From Rhodobacter sp. (GTDB lineage: Bacteria > Pseudomonadota > Alphaproteobacteria > Rhodobacterales > Rhodobacteraceae): 18,897 nucleotides of DNA. The DNA lies in contig PNNE01000100.1 of the NCBI GenBank assembly GCA_013824055.1, positions 1 to 18,897 on the forward strand, written 5' to 3'. Positions 6,317 to 13,238 of this stretch are shown here, one piece after another; positions within the stretch are counted from its first letter, which is position 1; each line of letters begins with the position of its first letter. A program made the translations under genes and the position numbers. The notes beneath the pieces were generated by a model, which saw nothing but the letters and a program-made list of their open reading frames with translations, was not told the origin of the DNA and ran no database searches.

Positions 6317-6357
6317 ACAACACCGAGGGGAACGGACACACGTTTTTGGAGTATAGA

Positions 6358-6720
6358 ATGAAGCACCCTGTAGACGCCCATGTTGGCAAGCGCATCCGTC
6401 ACCGCCGCTGGATGGTGGGCATGACCCAGCAGCAGCTGGCCGACAAGGTCGGCATCAAGTTCCAGCAGATCCAGAAGTACGAGACCGGCATGAACCGCGT
6501 CAGCGCCTCCCGCCTGTGGGATGTGGCCGATGCGCTGGGCGTGCAGATCTCGTTCTTCTTCGAAGGCCTTGGCGATGGCCAGGTTGCCGCCGGCTATGGC
6601 CAGGGCGACATGATGTCGGACAAGGAAGCGCTGGAACTGGTCCGTTCCTACTACGCGATCCCCGAGGCACAGCGCCGTCGTCTGTTCGATCTGGCCCGGG
6701 TTCTGTCCGAAGCCGCCTGA
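6358..6720 (+). CDS. XRE (Cro/CI) family transcriptional regulator, PraR/PhrR-like
   Basis: Small DNA-binding protein of 120 residues. A HTH_3 domain occupies about 11-66: KRIRHRRWMVGMTQQQLADKVGIKFQQIQKYETGMNRVSASRLWDVADALGV, with the helix-turn-helix at about 23-42. It is followed by SFFFEGL and a C-terminal helical tail (about 87-118). The pattern QIQKYETGMNRVSASRL...FFFE resembles rhizobial PraR/PhrR regulators of quorum sensing and stress; that comparison is from memory. ATG 6358 has TTGGAG six bases upstream. A TTG at 6346 is possible but overlaps that site. It sits behind the sigma54 promoter at 6293-6316, which is unusual for an XRE gene and implies control by an ATP-dependent activator. 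Confidence 0.9.
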   Translation: MKHPVDAHVGKRIRHRRWMVGMTQQQLADKVGIKFQQIQKYETGMNRVSASRLWDVADALGVQISFFFEGLGDGQVAAGYGQGDMMSDKEALELVRSYYAIPEAQRRRLFDLARVLSEAA

Positions 6721-6754
6721 AAGCCGGCTTGACCTCGTCCCCCTGGGCGTTTAG

Positions 6755-6771
6755 CGCGCCCATGGGGCGCG
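6755..6771 (+). other. GC hairpin after the XRE gene
   Basis: CGCGCCC-ATG-GGGCGCG, a 7-bp perfect stem 34 bases after the stop. No T run follows, so it is at best a weak terminator or RNA-stabilising stem before the phosphatase gene. Confidence 0.35.
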
Positions 6772-6810
6772 GACCCCTCACGTGCGGTCCGGCAGGCCAT
6801 GAGGGACAGG

Positions 6811-7608
6811 ATGCGGGTAAGCAAAGGTTTGGCGTCCGAGCTGATCGCGACGGCGCATGAATTGGCGGATGTGGCGCGGATCGCCACGTTGGCACATTTC
6901 CGGACGCGGGATCTTGCGGCCGAGACCAAGGAAGCCACCCGCTTCGACCCGGTGACAGCCGCCGACCGCCTGTCCGAAGAGCGTATGCGCGAAGTCCTTG
7001 CCCGGCGCCGTCCGATGGACGGGATCCTGGGCGAGGAATTCGGCGCGCGCGCGGGGACCTCGGGCCTGACCTGGGTCCTGGACCCGATCGACGGCACCCG
7101 CGGCTATCTGTCCGGCACGCCGACCTGGGGGGTGCTGATCGCGGTCCGCGATGCCGAAGGGGTGCTTTACGGCATCATCGACCAACCCTACATCCGCGAA
7201 CGTTTCGAAGGCGGTCTGGGCCTGGCCCGCGTCGTCGGACCATCGGGCGAAGCGGCGCTGTCTGTCCGTGCTGCCCGACCGCTGTCGCAGGCGATCGTGT
7301 TCTCCACCTTTCCCGAAGTTGGCACCGCCGACGAAGCTGCGGCGTTCCGGCGGGTGGCGTCAGGGGCGAAACTGGTGCGCTACGGCACCGACTGCTACGC
7401 TTATGCGCTGATCGCGGCGGGCCAGATCGACCTGGTGATCGAGGCGGGGCTGCAGGCCTACGACGTGCAGGCCCCCATCGCGGTGATCGAAGCGGCGGGC
7501 GGCATCGTGACCGACTGGCAGGGTCGCCCGGCGCTGGAGGGTGGGCAGATCCTGGCGGCCGCCAATCGCCAGGTGCATGCCGAGGCGCTGGCGCTGCTGA
7601 ACGGCTGA
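6811..7608 (+). CDS. Inositol monophosphatase family phosphatase, probably HisN-type histidinol phosphatase
   Basis: Mg2+-dependent phosphomonoesterase of 265 residues. All IMPase motifs are present: FDPVTAAD (45-52), ILGEEFG (Glu75/76), WVLDPIDGTRGYLSG (Asp90, Asp93 and neighbours) and YDVQAPIAVIEAAGG (from 217). The FDPVTAADR form and the short LDPIDGTR-aromatic segment resemble HisN histidinol-phosphate phosphatases, the last-but-one step of histidine synthesis. 3'-phosphoadenosine or inositol phosphates cannot be excluded. ATG 6811 is chosen for GAGGGA just upstream; ATG 6799 would add four residues with a weaker site. No other his gene is nearby. Confidence 0.85.
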   Translation: MRVSKGLASELIATAHELADVARIATLAHFRTRDLAAETKEATRFDPVTAADRLSEERMREVLARRRPMDGILGEEFGARAGTSGLTWVLDPIDGTRGYLSGTPTWGVLIAVRDAEGVLYGIIDQPYIRERFEGGLGLARVVGPSGEAALSVRAARPLSQAIVFSTFPEVGTADEAAAFRRVASGAKLVRYGTDCYAYALIAAGQIDLVIEAGLQAYDVQAPIAVIEAAGGIVTDWQGRPALEGGQILAAANRQVHAEALALLNG

Positions 7609-7614
7609 GGCCGC

Positions 7615-7643
7615 TTCCCGGCGGGCAGCGACCCCGCTATACT
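7615..7643 (+). promoter_or_regulatory. Candidate promoter of the 8-oxoguanine deaminase gene
   Basis: TATACT (7638-7643) is a good -10; TTCCCG 17 bases upstream is a poor -35. It would give a leader of about 90 nt that includes the hairpin at 7721-7738. Confidence 0.4.
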
Positions 7644-7720
7644 GCAACTGCCGCACGTGTCCTTTTCCCTTCTGACGGGCGGTCCCCGGGGAAGTTCGGG
7701 GGGCATGGTGCCGGGCCGAA

Positions 7721-7738
7721 GGGTGCAAAGGTGCACCC
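7721..7738 (+). promoter_or_regulatory. Hairpin with the Shine-Dalgarno in its loop
   Basis: GGGTGCA-AAGG-TGCACCC is a perfect 7-bp stem whose AAGG loop is the likely ribosome binding site; the next base is the A of the start codon at 7739. At the DNA level it is also a perfect 18-bp dyad, so an operator is possible instead. Confidence 0.55.
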
Positions 7739-9079
7739 ATGTCCGATACCCTGATCCGCAATGCCGACGTCGTGGTCACGATGAACGCCCGCCGTGCCGA
7801 GATCGCGCGCGGCGATGTCCACATCCGGGACGGCGTGATCCTTGCCGTCGGGACCGGGCTTGCGGCCGCCGAGGCCGAAGTGATCGACGCCACCGGCTGC
7901 GTTGTCACGCCGGGTCTCGTCAACACGCACCACCATCTTTACCAGACCCTGACCCGCGCGGTGCCGGGGGGGCAGGATGCCTTGCTCTTTGGCTGGCTCA
8001 GGACTCTGTACCCGATCTGGGCGAAGTTCGGGCCCGAGGAGATGTTCACCTCGGCGCAGGTCGGGCTGGCGGAACTGGCGCTGTCGGGCTGCACGATGAC
8101 CTCGGACCACCTGTACCTCTATCCCAACGGTGCGCGGCTGGACGACACCATCGCGGCGGCGGCGGCGGTGGGGCTGCGGTTTCACCCGACACGGGGCGCG
8201 ATGAGCATCGGCGAAAGCGCCGGGGGCCTGCCACCGGACAGCCTGGTAGAGACGGAAGCCGCGATCCTGGAGGACATGGTCCGCGTGGTCGACCGGTTTC
8301 ACGACCCGCAGCCGGGCGCGATGGTCCGGGTGGGTCTGGCGCCGTGTTCGCCCTTTTCGGTCAGCCGCGAGCTGATGCGGGATACGGCGCTGCTGGCACG
8401 CGACAAGCGGGTTATGCTGCACACCCATCTGGCCGAGAACGACGAGGACGTTGCCTATTCGCTGGCCCGGTTCGGCTGCCGTCCGGGCCAGTATGCCGAG
8501 GAGTTGGGCTGGACCGGCCCGGATGTCTGGCATGCGCATTGCGTCAAGCTGGATAGTTCGGAAATTGAACTTTTCAGCCGCACTCGGACCGGAGTTTCCC
8601 ATTGCCCATGTTCGAATTGTAGACTCGGGTCGGGCATCGCCCCGGTGCGAGCGATGCGGGATGCGGGCGTCAAGGTCGGGTTGGGGGTCGATGGTTCGGC
8701 CTCGAACGATGCGGGCAACCTGGTGGCCGAGGCACGGATGGCGCTGCTGCTGCAGCGGGTGGCGCGCGGGGCCGACGCGATGAGCGCCCGCGAGGCGCTG
8801 GAGATTGCGACTTTGGGCGGGGCGCAGGTCCTGGGCCGCGACGACCTGGGACAGATCATCCCGGGCAAGCGGGCCGACCTGTGCATCTGGGATCTGCGGG
8901 GGGTCGAGGCGGCGGGAAGCTGGGACCCGGTCGCGGCGCTGGTGCTGTGCGGCCCGGCGCGGGTGCGGCATCTGATCGTCGAGGGACGGCAGGTGGTGCG
9001 GGACGGGCAGCTGGTGACACTGGACCTGCCCCGCGTGCTGGAGCGTCAGCGGCAACTGGCACTGCGGCTGGCGGAGTAG
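7739..9079 (+). CDS. 8-oxoguanine deaminase (amidohydrolase family)
   Basis: Cytosolic zinc amidohydrolase of the Atz/Trz branch, 446 residues. 8-oxoguanine deaminases convert 8-oxoguanine (and isocytosine) to urate-type oxo products plus ammonia. Metal and active-site motifs: PGLVNTHHHLYQTLTR (His64/His66), LHTHLAE (His230 with Glu233), WHAHCVKLD (about 264-267) and GLGVDGSASND (Asp318). NTHHHLYQTLTRAVP and HCPCSNCRLGSGIAPVR are typical of the 8-oxoguanine deaminase group rather than guanine, cytosine or S-adenosylhomocysteine deaminases. A guanine deaminase gene lies 0.7 kb downstream on the other strand, supporting a purine role. Translation starts immediately after a hairpin (7721-7738). 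Confidence 0.9.
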   Translation: MSDTLIRNADVVVTMNARRAEIARGDVHIRDGVILAVGTGLAAAEAEVIDATGCVVTPGLVNTHHHLYQTLTRAVPGGQDALLFGWLRTLYPIWAKFGPEEMFTSAQVGLAELALSGCTMTSDHLYLYPNGARLDDTIAAAAAVGLRFHPTRGAMSIGESAGGLPPDSLVETEAAILEDMVRVVDRFHDPQPGAMVRVGLAPCSPFSVSRELMRDTALLARDKRVMLHTHLAENDEDVAYSLARFGCRPGQYAEELGWTGPDVWHAHCVKLDSSEIELFSRTRTGVSHCPCSNCRLGSGIAPVRAMRDAGVKVGLGVDGSASNDAGNLVAEARMALLLQRVARGADAMSAREALEIATLGGAQVLGRDDLGQIIPGKRADLCIWDLRGVEAAGSWDPVAALVLCGPARVRHLIVEGRQVVRDGQLVTLDLPRVLERQRQLALRLAE

Positions 9080-9176
9080 CCGCCTCCGCTGCGACGGGCG
9101 GGCCCTTTGGCCGTGCCCCGGGTGGGGCTTCTGTCACCGCCTGGAGTGAGGTAGAAGGCGGACAAGGAGACCCCCG

Positions 9177-9494
9177 ATGGACCACAATTTCGAAGCCCAG
9201 CGTCGCGAGACCTTTGACACCTTCCGCCAGTCGAAAGGGATCAGCCTGCCGAAGACGGCGGTGGTCGAGTATGCCTTCTTCATCGAGGAGACCGATGCCA
9301 GCTGGCCGGCGCTGGAGCGTGCCCTGCGGCTGGAAGGGTTCCAGACCCGGCGGCTGAAGGATGGAGAGACGCTGGTCGCCTGGATCGGGCCGATCCCGGT
9401 GACGGCGGAGGAGATCTGGAAATACGAACGGATCTCGACCAGCATCGCGTTGAAGCACGACTTCTATCCCGACGGCTGGGAACTGGCAGAGTAG
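9177..9494 (+). CDS. rraB: RraB-like ribonuclease E inhibitor
   Basis: Protein of 105 residues resembling the RraB family, which binds RNase E and changes the set of RNAs it cuts. Visible family-like features are the acidic N-terminus (FEAQRRETFDTF), VVEYAFFIEETDASWPALERALRLEGF (about 29-55) and the C-terminal DFYPDGWELAE. It has no membrane segment and should be cytosolic. AAGGAG seven to eight bases before ATG is the best Shine-Dalgarno in the region. It follows the 8-oxoguanine deaminase gene by 97 bases and may have its own promoter. The family call is by pattern only. A generic DUF695-like protein is the alternative. Confidence 0.75.
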   Translation: MDHNFEAQRRETFDTFRQSKGISLPKTAVVEYAFFIEETDASWPALERALRLEGFQTRRLKDGETLVAWIGPIPVTAEEIWKYERISTSIALKHDFYPDGWELAE

Positions 9495-9800
9495 CCGTCC
9501 ACCCAGGGCGGGTTTTCCGGGTCAGTGAAATCAATGGGTTGCGCGAGGCGATTCAGGTGGTCCTTACCATGCTGGCCGGCAGCCCCCCACCCCCATCCCC
9601 TCCCCACGGAGGGGGAGGGGAGGCGCCTGGGGCTGGCGTTGCACATCAGCTCTGGGCGTCTTCGCGGGTTGGGGCGGCTGTCAAATTGGGCGCCTGCGGC
9701 GCGAAGACGTCTTGTCTCGGCCTTGCGCGTGAAGGACGCGCAAGACCTCGGGCGCGCGCGCTGCGCGGGAGTATTTGGCAAAGGGCAGGCCGGATTGGCG
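9495..9800. other. Non-coding stretch between convergent rraB and guaD
   Basis: 306 bases with no gene I can support. It holds the GC-rich hairpin at 9596-9621, a C-rich tract before it, and near 9770 a segment reading GCGCGGGAGTATTTGG, which resembles intergenic motifs repeated in Rhodobacterales genomes (from memory). Long overlapping frames here are typical of GC-rich non-coding DNA. Confidence 0.5.
9596..9621. repeat. GC-rich palindrome, possible extragenic repeat
   Basis: TCCCCTCCCC (9596-9605) pairs with GGGGAGGGGA (9612-9621) around the loop ACGGAG. The sequence type recurs between genes in many GC-rich bacteria, and it may help end transcription of rraB. No second copy was found in the window. 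Confidence 0.5.
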
Positions 9801-11081
9801 TCAGTTTGCCAGGCGTTTGCCCCCCACCCAGACCTCGGTCACGGCGCGGTCGTCGCCCATCATGATCGTGGGGAAAAGCTGCTGCCAGAGGTCCGTCGCG
9901 CGCCGGGTGGCCTGTTCGATGGCCGGGGTGGAGGCGAGGTCGATGACGATGAGGTCGGCCTCCATCCCCGGGGTGAGGTTGCCGATCCTGTCTTCGCAGC
10001 GCAGCGCGCGGGCGGAGCCCTGGGTCGCGAGCCACCAGAGCTGGGCGGGGTGGAGCGACTGGCCGCGCAGCTGGGCGATCTCATAGGCGGCGGCCATGGT
10101 GTGCAGCATCGAGAAGCTCGAGCCGCCCCCGGTGTCGGTGGCAAGGCCGACGCGCAGTCGGGCGGCGAGGGTCATGTCGAAGAGGCCCGAGCCGATGAAG
10201 GTGTTCGAGGTCGGGCAATGGACGAGGGAGGCCCCGGCCTCGACCAGGCGGGAGCGCTCGCGGTCGGTCAGGTGGATGGCGTGGCCGTAGACCGCGCCTT
10301 CGCGCAGGAGGCCCTGCGCCTCGTAGGTGTCGAGGTAGTCGCGGGACTGGGGGAAGAGGTCGCGGACCCAGGCGATCTCGTCCAGCTGTTCGGAAAGGTG
10401 GGTCTGCATCAGGCAGTCGGGGAATTCGCGCCAGAGGCTGCCAAGGGCGTGGAGCTGCTCGGGCGTCGAGGTCGGCGAGAAGCGGGGGGTGATGACGTAG
10501 GAGAGGCGGTCCTGGCCGTGCCACGTTTCCAGCAGGCGCTTGCTGTCGTCGTAGGCCGATTGCGCGGTGTCGCGCAGGCCCGGTGGCGCGTTGCGGTCCA
10601 TGCAGGTCTTGCCGGCGAAAAGGCGCATCCCGCGCGCCTGGGCGGCGGTGAAGATGGCGTCAACCGAGCTGGGGTGGATCGTCGCGTAAGTGCAGACGGT
10701 GGTGGTCCCGCGGGCGAGGACGAGGTCGAGATAGCGGTTCGCGATCTCGGCGGCATAGGCGGGATCACGGAAGCGCATCTCTTCGGGGAAGGTGTAGGTG
10801 TTCAGCCAGTCGATCAGCCGTTTGCCCCAGGAGGCGATGATTGCGGTCTGCGGATAGTGGACATGGGCGTCGATGAACCCGGCCGAGACAAGCCTGGAGC
10901 CGTGGTCGTGGACGCGCGCCATCGGGAAGCGGCTGCGCAAGTCGGCGGCTTCGCCCACGGCGGCGATGCGACCAGCCTCGATCGCCACGGCACCTTGGGT
11001 GAGGACGCGGGCGGCGGAAATCCCTTCAGCGAACGGGTCGCCGCTGTAGGTGAGGACTTGGCCCAGGATCAGTTCGGTCAT
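9801..11081 (-). CDS. guaD: Guanine deaminase
   Basis: Zinc amidohydrolase converting guanine to xanthine and ammonia in purine catabolism; 426 residues, near the usual length. Motifs: SAGFIDAHVHYPQTAI (His73, His75), SYVITPRFSPTSTPEQL (substrate-contacting Arg about 200), QTHLSEQLDEI (His228, Glu231), YGHAIHL (about 266-271), HCPTSNTFIGSGLF and LATDTGGGSSFSML (Asp316). The PQTAIIASWG and PRFSPT pieces separate it from the 8-oxoguanine deaminase upstream. Convergent with rraB and divergent from mgtE. No xanthine dehydrogenase is seen within the window. Confidence 0.95.
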   Translation of the reverse strand: MTELILGQVLTYSGDPFAEGISAARVLTQGAVAIEAGRIAAVGEAADLRSRFPMARVHDHGSRLVSAGFIDAHVHYPQTAIIASWGKRLIDWLNTYTFPEEMRFRDPAYAAEIANRYLDLVLARGTTTVCTYATIHPSSVDAIFTAAQARGMRLFAGKTCMDRNAPPGLRDTAQSAYDDSKRLLETWHGQDRLSYVITPRFSPTSTPEQLHALGSLWREFPDCLMQTHLSEQLDEIAWVRDLFPQSRDYLDTYEAQGLLREGAVYGHAIHLTDRERSRLVEAGASLVHCPTSNTFIGSGLFDMTLAARLRVGLATDTGGGSSFSMLHTMAAAYEIAQLRGQSLHPAQLWWLATQGSARALRCEDRIGNLTPGMEADLIVIDLASTPAIEQATRRATDLWQQLFPTIMMGDDRAVTEVWVGGKRLAN

Positions 11082-11216
11082 GCGGTACCCCTTGAACCGG
11101 GGCAGCCTAGAGGGTTTCGGCCCGGTGGTAAATTTCTGTCCTGCGCGCGGTGACTTGAAACTGTTTCGTAAAAGCGCGAAGCCGCAGGAGGCGGCGACTC
11201 GGCGGGCGACAGGGCT

Positions 11217-11244
11217 TTGCCGTCGGGCGGAAGCGACCTAAGGT
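11217..11244 (+). promoter_or_regulatory. Candidate mgtE promoter
   Basis: TTGCCG (11217-11222), 16 bases, then TAAGGT (11239-11244). The -10 lies inside a short dyad CGACC-TAA-GGTCG (11234-11246). The predicted start is about 11250, so the leader is about 20 nt, too short for a magnesium riboswitch. Confidence 0.42.
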
Positions 11245-11268
11245 CGGCAGCAAGGCAGGGAGAGGCGC

Positions 11269-12636
11269 ATGGCGGACACCAGGATCAGGACGACGCCGGA
11301 ACTTCATTCCGAGCTGCTGGAGGCGGCACTGGACGCAGCCCGGGCGGGTGATGCCGCACGGGTCGAGGCGCTGCTGGGCCCGGTCCATCCGGCCGACATC
11401 GCCGACCTTCTGGAGCAGGTCAGCGGTTCCGACCGCGAGGCCCTGCTGGCGATGGGCTCGGCGGTCATCGACGGCGAGGTGCTGTCCGAGATCAGCGATG
11501 CGATCCGCGAGGAGGTGCTGGACGCTCTGCCCGACCACGTGGTCGCCGATGCCCTGCGCGAGCTTGATTCGGACGACCTGGTGGACATCGTCGAGGACCT
11601 GGAGGCCGAGGATCAGGGGCGTCTTCTGGGGGCGATGCTGGCGGCCGACCGGGTGGCGGTCGAGCAGGCGCTGGCCTGGCCGGAATACTCTGCCGGGCGT
11701 CTGATGCAGCGCGAACTGGTGGTGGCGCCAGAGCATTGGACGGTCGGCGAAGCCATTGATTTCCTGCGCGGGGCAGAGCATCTGCCGGATCAGTTCTACC
11801 ACGTGATCCTGGTCGATCCGCGGATGAGTCCGGTCGGATATGTGACCCTGGGGCGGGTGTTGTCGTCAGCCCGCGACGTGGCACTGAAGGCGATCGCCGA
11901 GGACAGTTTCCGCACGGTGGCGGCGACGGACGCAGAGGCGGACGTGGCCTATATCTTCAACCAGTATCACCTGATTTCCTGCCCCGTCGTCGATGGCTCG
12001 GGCCGGCTGGTGGGCGTGATCACCATCGACGACGCGATGAACGTGCTGGACGAGGAGCACGAGGAGGACATGCTGCGTCTGGCGGGCGTGGGCGACGAGG
12101 CGGATGTCAGCGACGGGCCCCTGGAAACGGTGAAGCGGCGGCTGCCCTGGCTGGTGGTGAACCTGTTCACGGCGTCCCTCTCGGCGCTGGTGATCAGCCA
12201 GTTCGAGGCGACGATCACCCAGATCGTGGCACTGGCGGCGCTGATGCCGATCGTGGCCTCGACCGGCGGGATCGCGGGGACGCAGTCGCTGGCGGTGGCG
12301 GTGCGGGCGCTGGCGACGCGGGACCTGACGCGCGCCAACGCGGGACGGGTGGTGCGGCGCGAGCTGCTGGCGGGGGTGATGAACGGGGTCGGTCTGGCGC
12401 TGATCCTGGGGGCGGCGGGGACGCTGATCTTTGGCGACTGGCAACTGGGGTTGGTCCTGGGCCTGGCGATGATCGTCAACCAGATCGTCGCGGCGATGGG
12501 GGGCGTGCTGGTGCCCCTGACGCTGGAGCGGATGGGGCTGGACCCGGCGCTGGCAAGCGGGACTTTCGTGACGACGCTGACGGATGTGATGGGGTTCTTT
12601 GCCTTTCTGGGGCTGGCGACGATGATGCTGATATGA
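11269..12636 (+). CDS. mgtE: Magnesium transporter MgtE
   Basis: Mg2+-gated magnesium channel of the inner membrane, 455 residues, full length. Order of domains: N-terminal superhelical MgtE_N (about 15-135; repeats such as HPADIADLLEQ and DLVDIVEDLE), a CBS pair (about 140-262; YVTLGRVLSS, LISCPVVDGSGRLVGVITIDDAM), a plug helix, then five membrane helices from about 295. MPIVASTGGIAGTQSLAVAVRALA (326-349) and the pore segment FVTTLTDVMGFFAFLGLA with Asp439 (equivalent to the selectivity Asp of the Thermus protein) are intact. GGGAGAGG precedes the ATG. Its stop overlaps the start of the cyclo-ligase gene (ATGA), so the two form an operon. Confidence 0.96.
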   Translation: MADTRIRTTPELHSELLEAALDAARAGDAARVEALLGPVHPADIADLLEQVSGSDREALLAMGSAVIDGEVLSEISDAIREEVLDALPDHVVADALRELDSDDLVDIVEDLEAEDQGRLLGAMLAADRVAVEQALAWPEYSAGRLMQRELVVAPEHWTVGEAIDFLRGAEHLPDQFYHVILVDPRMSPVGYVTLGRVLSSARDVALKAIAEDSFRTVAATDAEADVAYIFNQYHLISCPVVDGSGRLVGVITIDDAMNVLDEEHEEDMLRLAGVGDEADVSDGPLETVKRRLPWLVVNLFTASLSALVISQFEATITQIVALAALMPIVASTGGIAGTQSLAVAVRALATRDLTRANAGRVVRRELLAGVMNGVGLALILGAAGTLIFGDWQLGLVLGLAMIVNQIVAAMGGVLVPLTLERMGLDPALASGTFVTTLTDVMGFFAFLGLATMMLI

Positions 12637-13178
12637 CGGATGTGAAGGCAGCAGCGCGGGCCGAGGCGTTTGCGCGCCGGGCCGAGGCTTTTGCGGCGGG
12701 GCAGGGGCAGGCGGCCGAAATCCTGGCGGATTACCTTGCAGGGCAGCAGGGCCGCGTCCTGGCGGGCTACATGCCGATGCGGACCGAGATCGACCCCTTG
12801 CCGGCAATGGCGGCGCATCAGGGGCCGGTGGGGGTGCCGGTGATCGTGGCGAAGGCGGCTCCGCTGCGGTTCCGGGAGTGGTCGCCGGGCTGTCGGCTGA
12901 TCGAGGGTGCGTTCAGGGCGCGGATCCCCGAGGAGGGGGGCTGGGTCGAGCCGGAGGTGCTGATCGTGCCGATGCTGGCCTTCGATGCGCGGGGCTACCG
13001 GCTGGGCTATGGCGGGGGGTTCTACGACAGGACACTGGAGCAGCTTCGCGCGCAGGGGCCGGTCCTGGCAGTGGGGTTTGCCTTTGCCGCGCAAGAAGTG
13101 GCCAAGGTGCCCACGGATGCGTTCGACCAGCGGCTGGATGCGGTCGTCACCGAAAAGGGCGTCACGGTATTCGCGTGA
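12633..13178 (+). CDS. 5-formyltetrahydrofolate cyclo-ligase
   Basis: ATP- and Mg2+-dependent enzyme (MTHFS, YgfA/FthC family) that turns 5-formyl-THF into 5,10-methenyl-THF, returning a storage folate to the one-carbon pool. The 181 residues are of normal length. Key motifs: YMPMRTEIDPLP (46-57), VPMLAFDARGYRLGYGGGFYDR (112-133, the family signature and phosphate/ATP site) and the closing VPTDAFDQRLDAVVTEKGV. Its ATG overlaps the mgtE stop by four bases, so it is co-translated with a magnesium channel. That is an odd but sensible partner for a Mg-ATP enzyme. A strong palindrome follows the stop. Confidence 0.93.
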   Translation: MTDVKAAARAEAFARRAEAFAAGQGQAAEILADYLAGQQGRVLAGYMPMRTEIDPLPAMAAHQGPVGVPVIVAKAAPLRFREWSPGCRLIEGAFRARIPEEGGWVEPEVLIVPMLAFDARGYRLGYGGGFYDRTLEQLRAQGPVLAVGFAFAAQEVAKVPTDAFDQRLDAVVTEKGVTVFA

Positions 13179-13184
13179 CGCCCC

Positions 13185-13228
13185 AAAATCCTTCAAAGGA
13201 TTTTGCAAAAGTTTTCGAAAACTTTTGC
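13185..13228. terminator. Tandem palindromes between convergent genes
   Basis: The first stem pairs AAAATCCTT (13185-13193) with AAGGATTTT (13196-13204). The second is a perfect 24-base palindrome at 13205-13228 with half-site GCAAAAGTTTTC, adjoining the first. A/T runs on both flanks suit bidirectional termination for the cyclo-ligase and Tad ATPase genes. Confidence 0.65.
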
Positions 13229-13238
13229 TCCCCCCGGA

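Larger units (their letters stand above)
5989..6357. other. Divergent regulatory gap between QOR and XRE genes
   Basis: 369 bases without a convincing gene, richer in A/T than the flanks. From left to right it holds a dyad near the QOR start (6023-6035), three GC(A/G)AAATGC repeats (6082-6136), a TTGGA-N4-TCCAA dyad (6224-6237), a T8 run (6263-6270) and a sigma54 promoter (6293-6316). A 143-codon reading frame crosses it but has no recognisable product. Confidence 0.6.

Noticed and set aside
5925..6356. 143-codon + frame in the QOR-XRE gap, with several CxxC-like cysteine pairs
   Set aside because: It starts inside QOR, overlaps all the regulatory dyads and the sigma54 promoter, lacks a ribosome site and shows no family pattern.
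9525..11153. Long + strand reading frame of 542 codons opposite guaD
   Set aside because: It is the shadow of the guanine deaminase gene, has no recognisable domain and begins in the non-coding stretch. High GC content makes such frames common.
11082..11268. Possible magnesium (M-box or ykoK) riboswitch before mgtE
   Set aside because: No conserved riboswitch core could be read, and the best promoter leaves a leader of only about 20 nt.
12637..13178. 6S RNA next to the ygfA-type cyclo-ligase gene
   Set aside because: The usual neighbour position is occupied by mgtE with a four-base overlap, leaving no space for the RNA.
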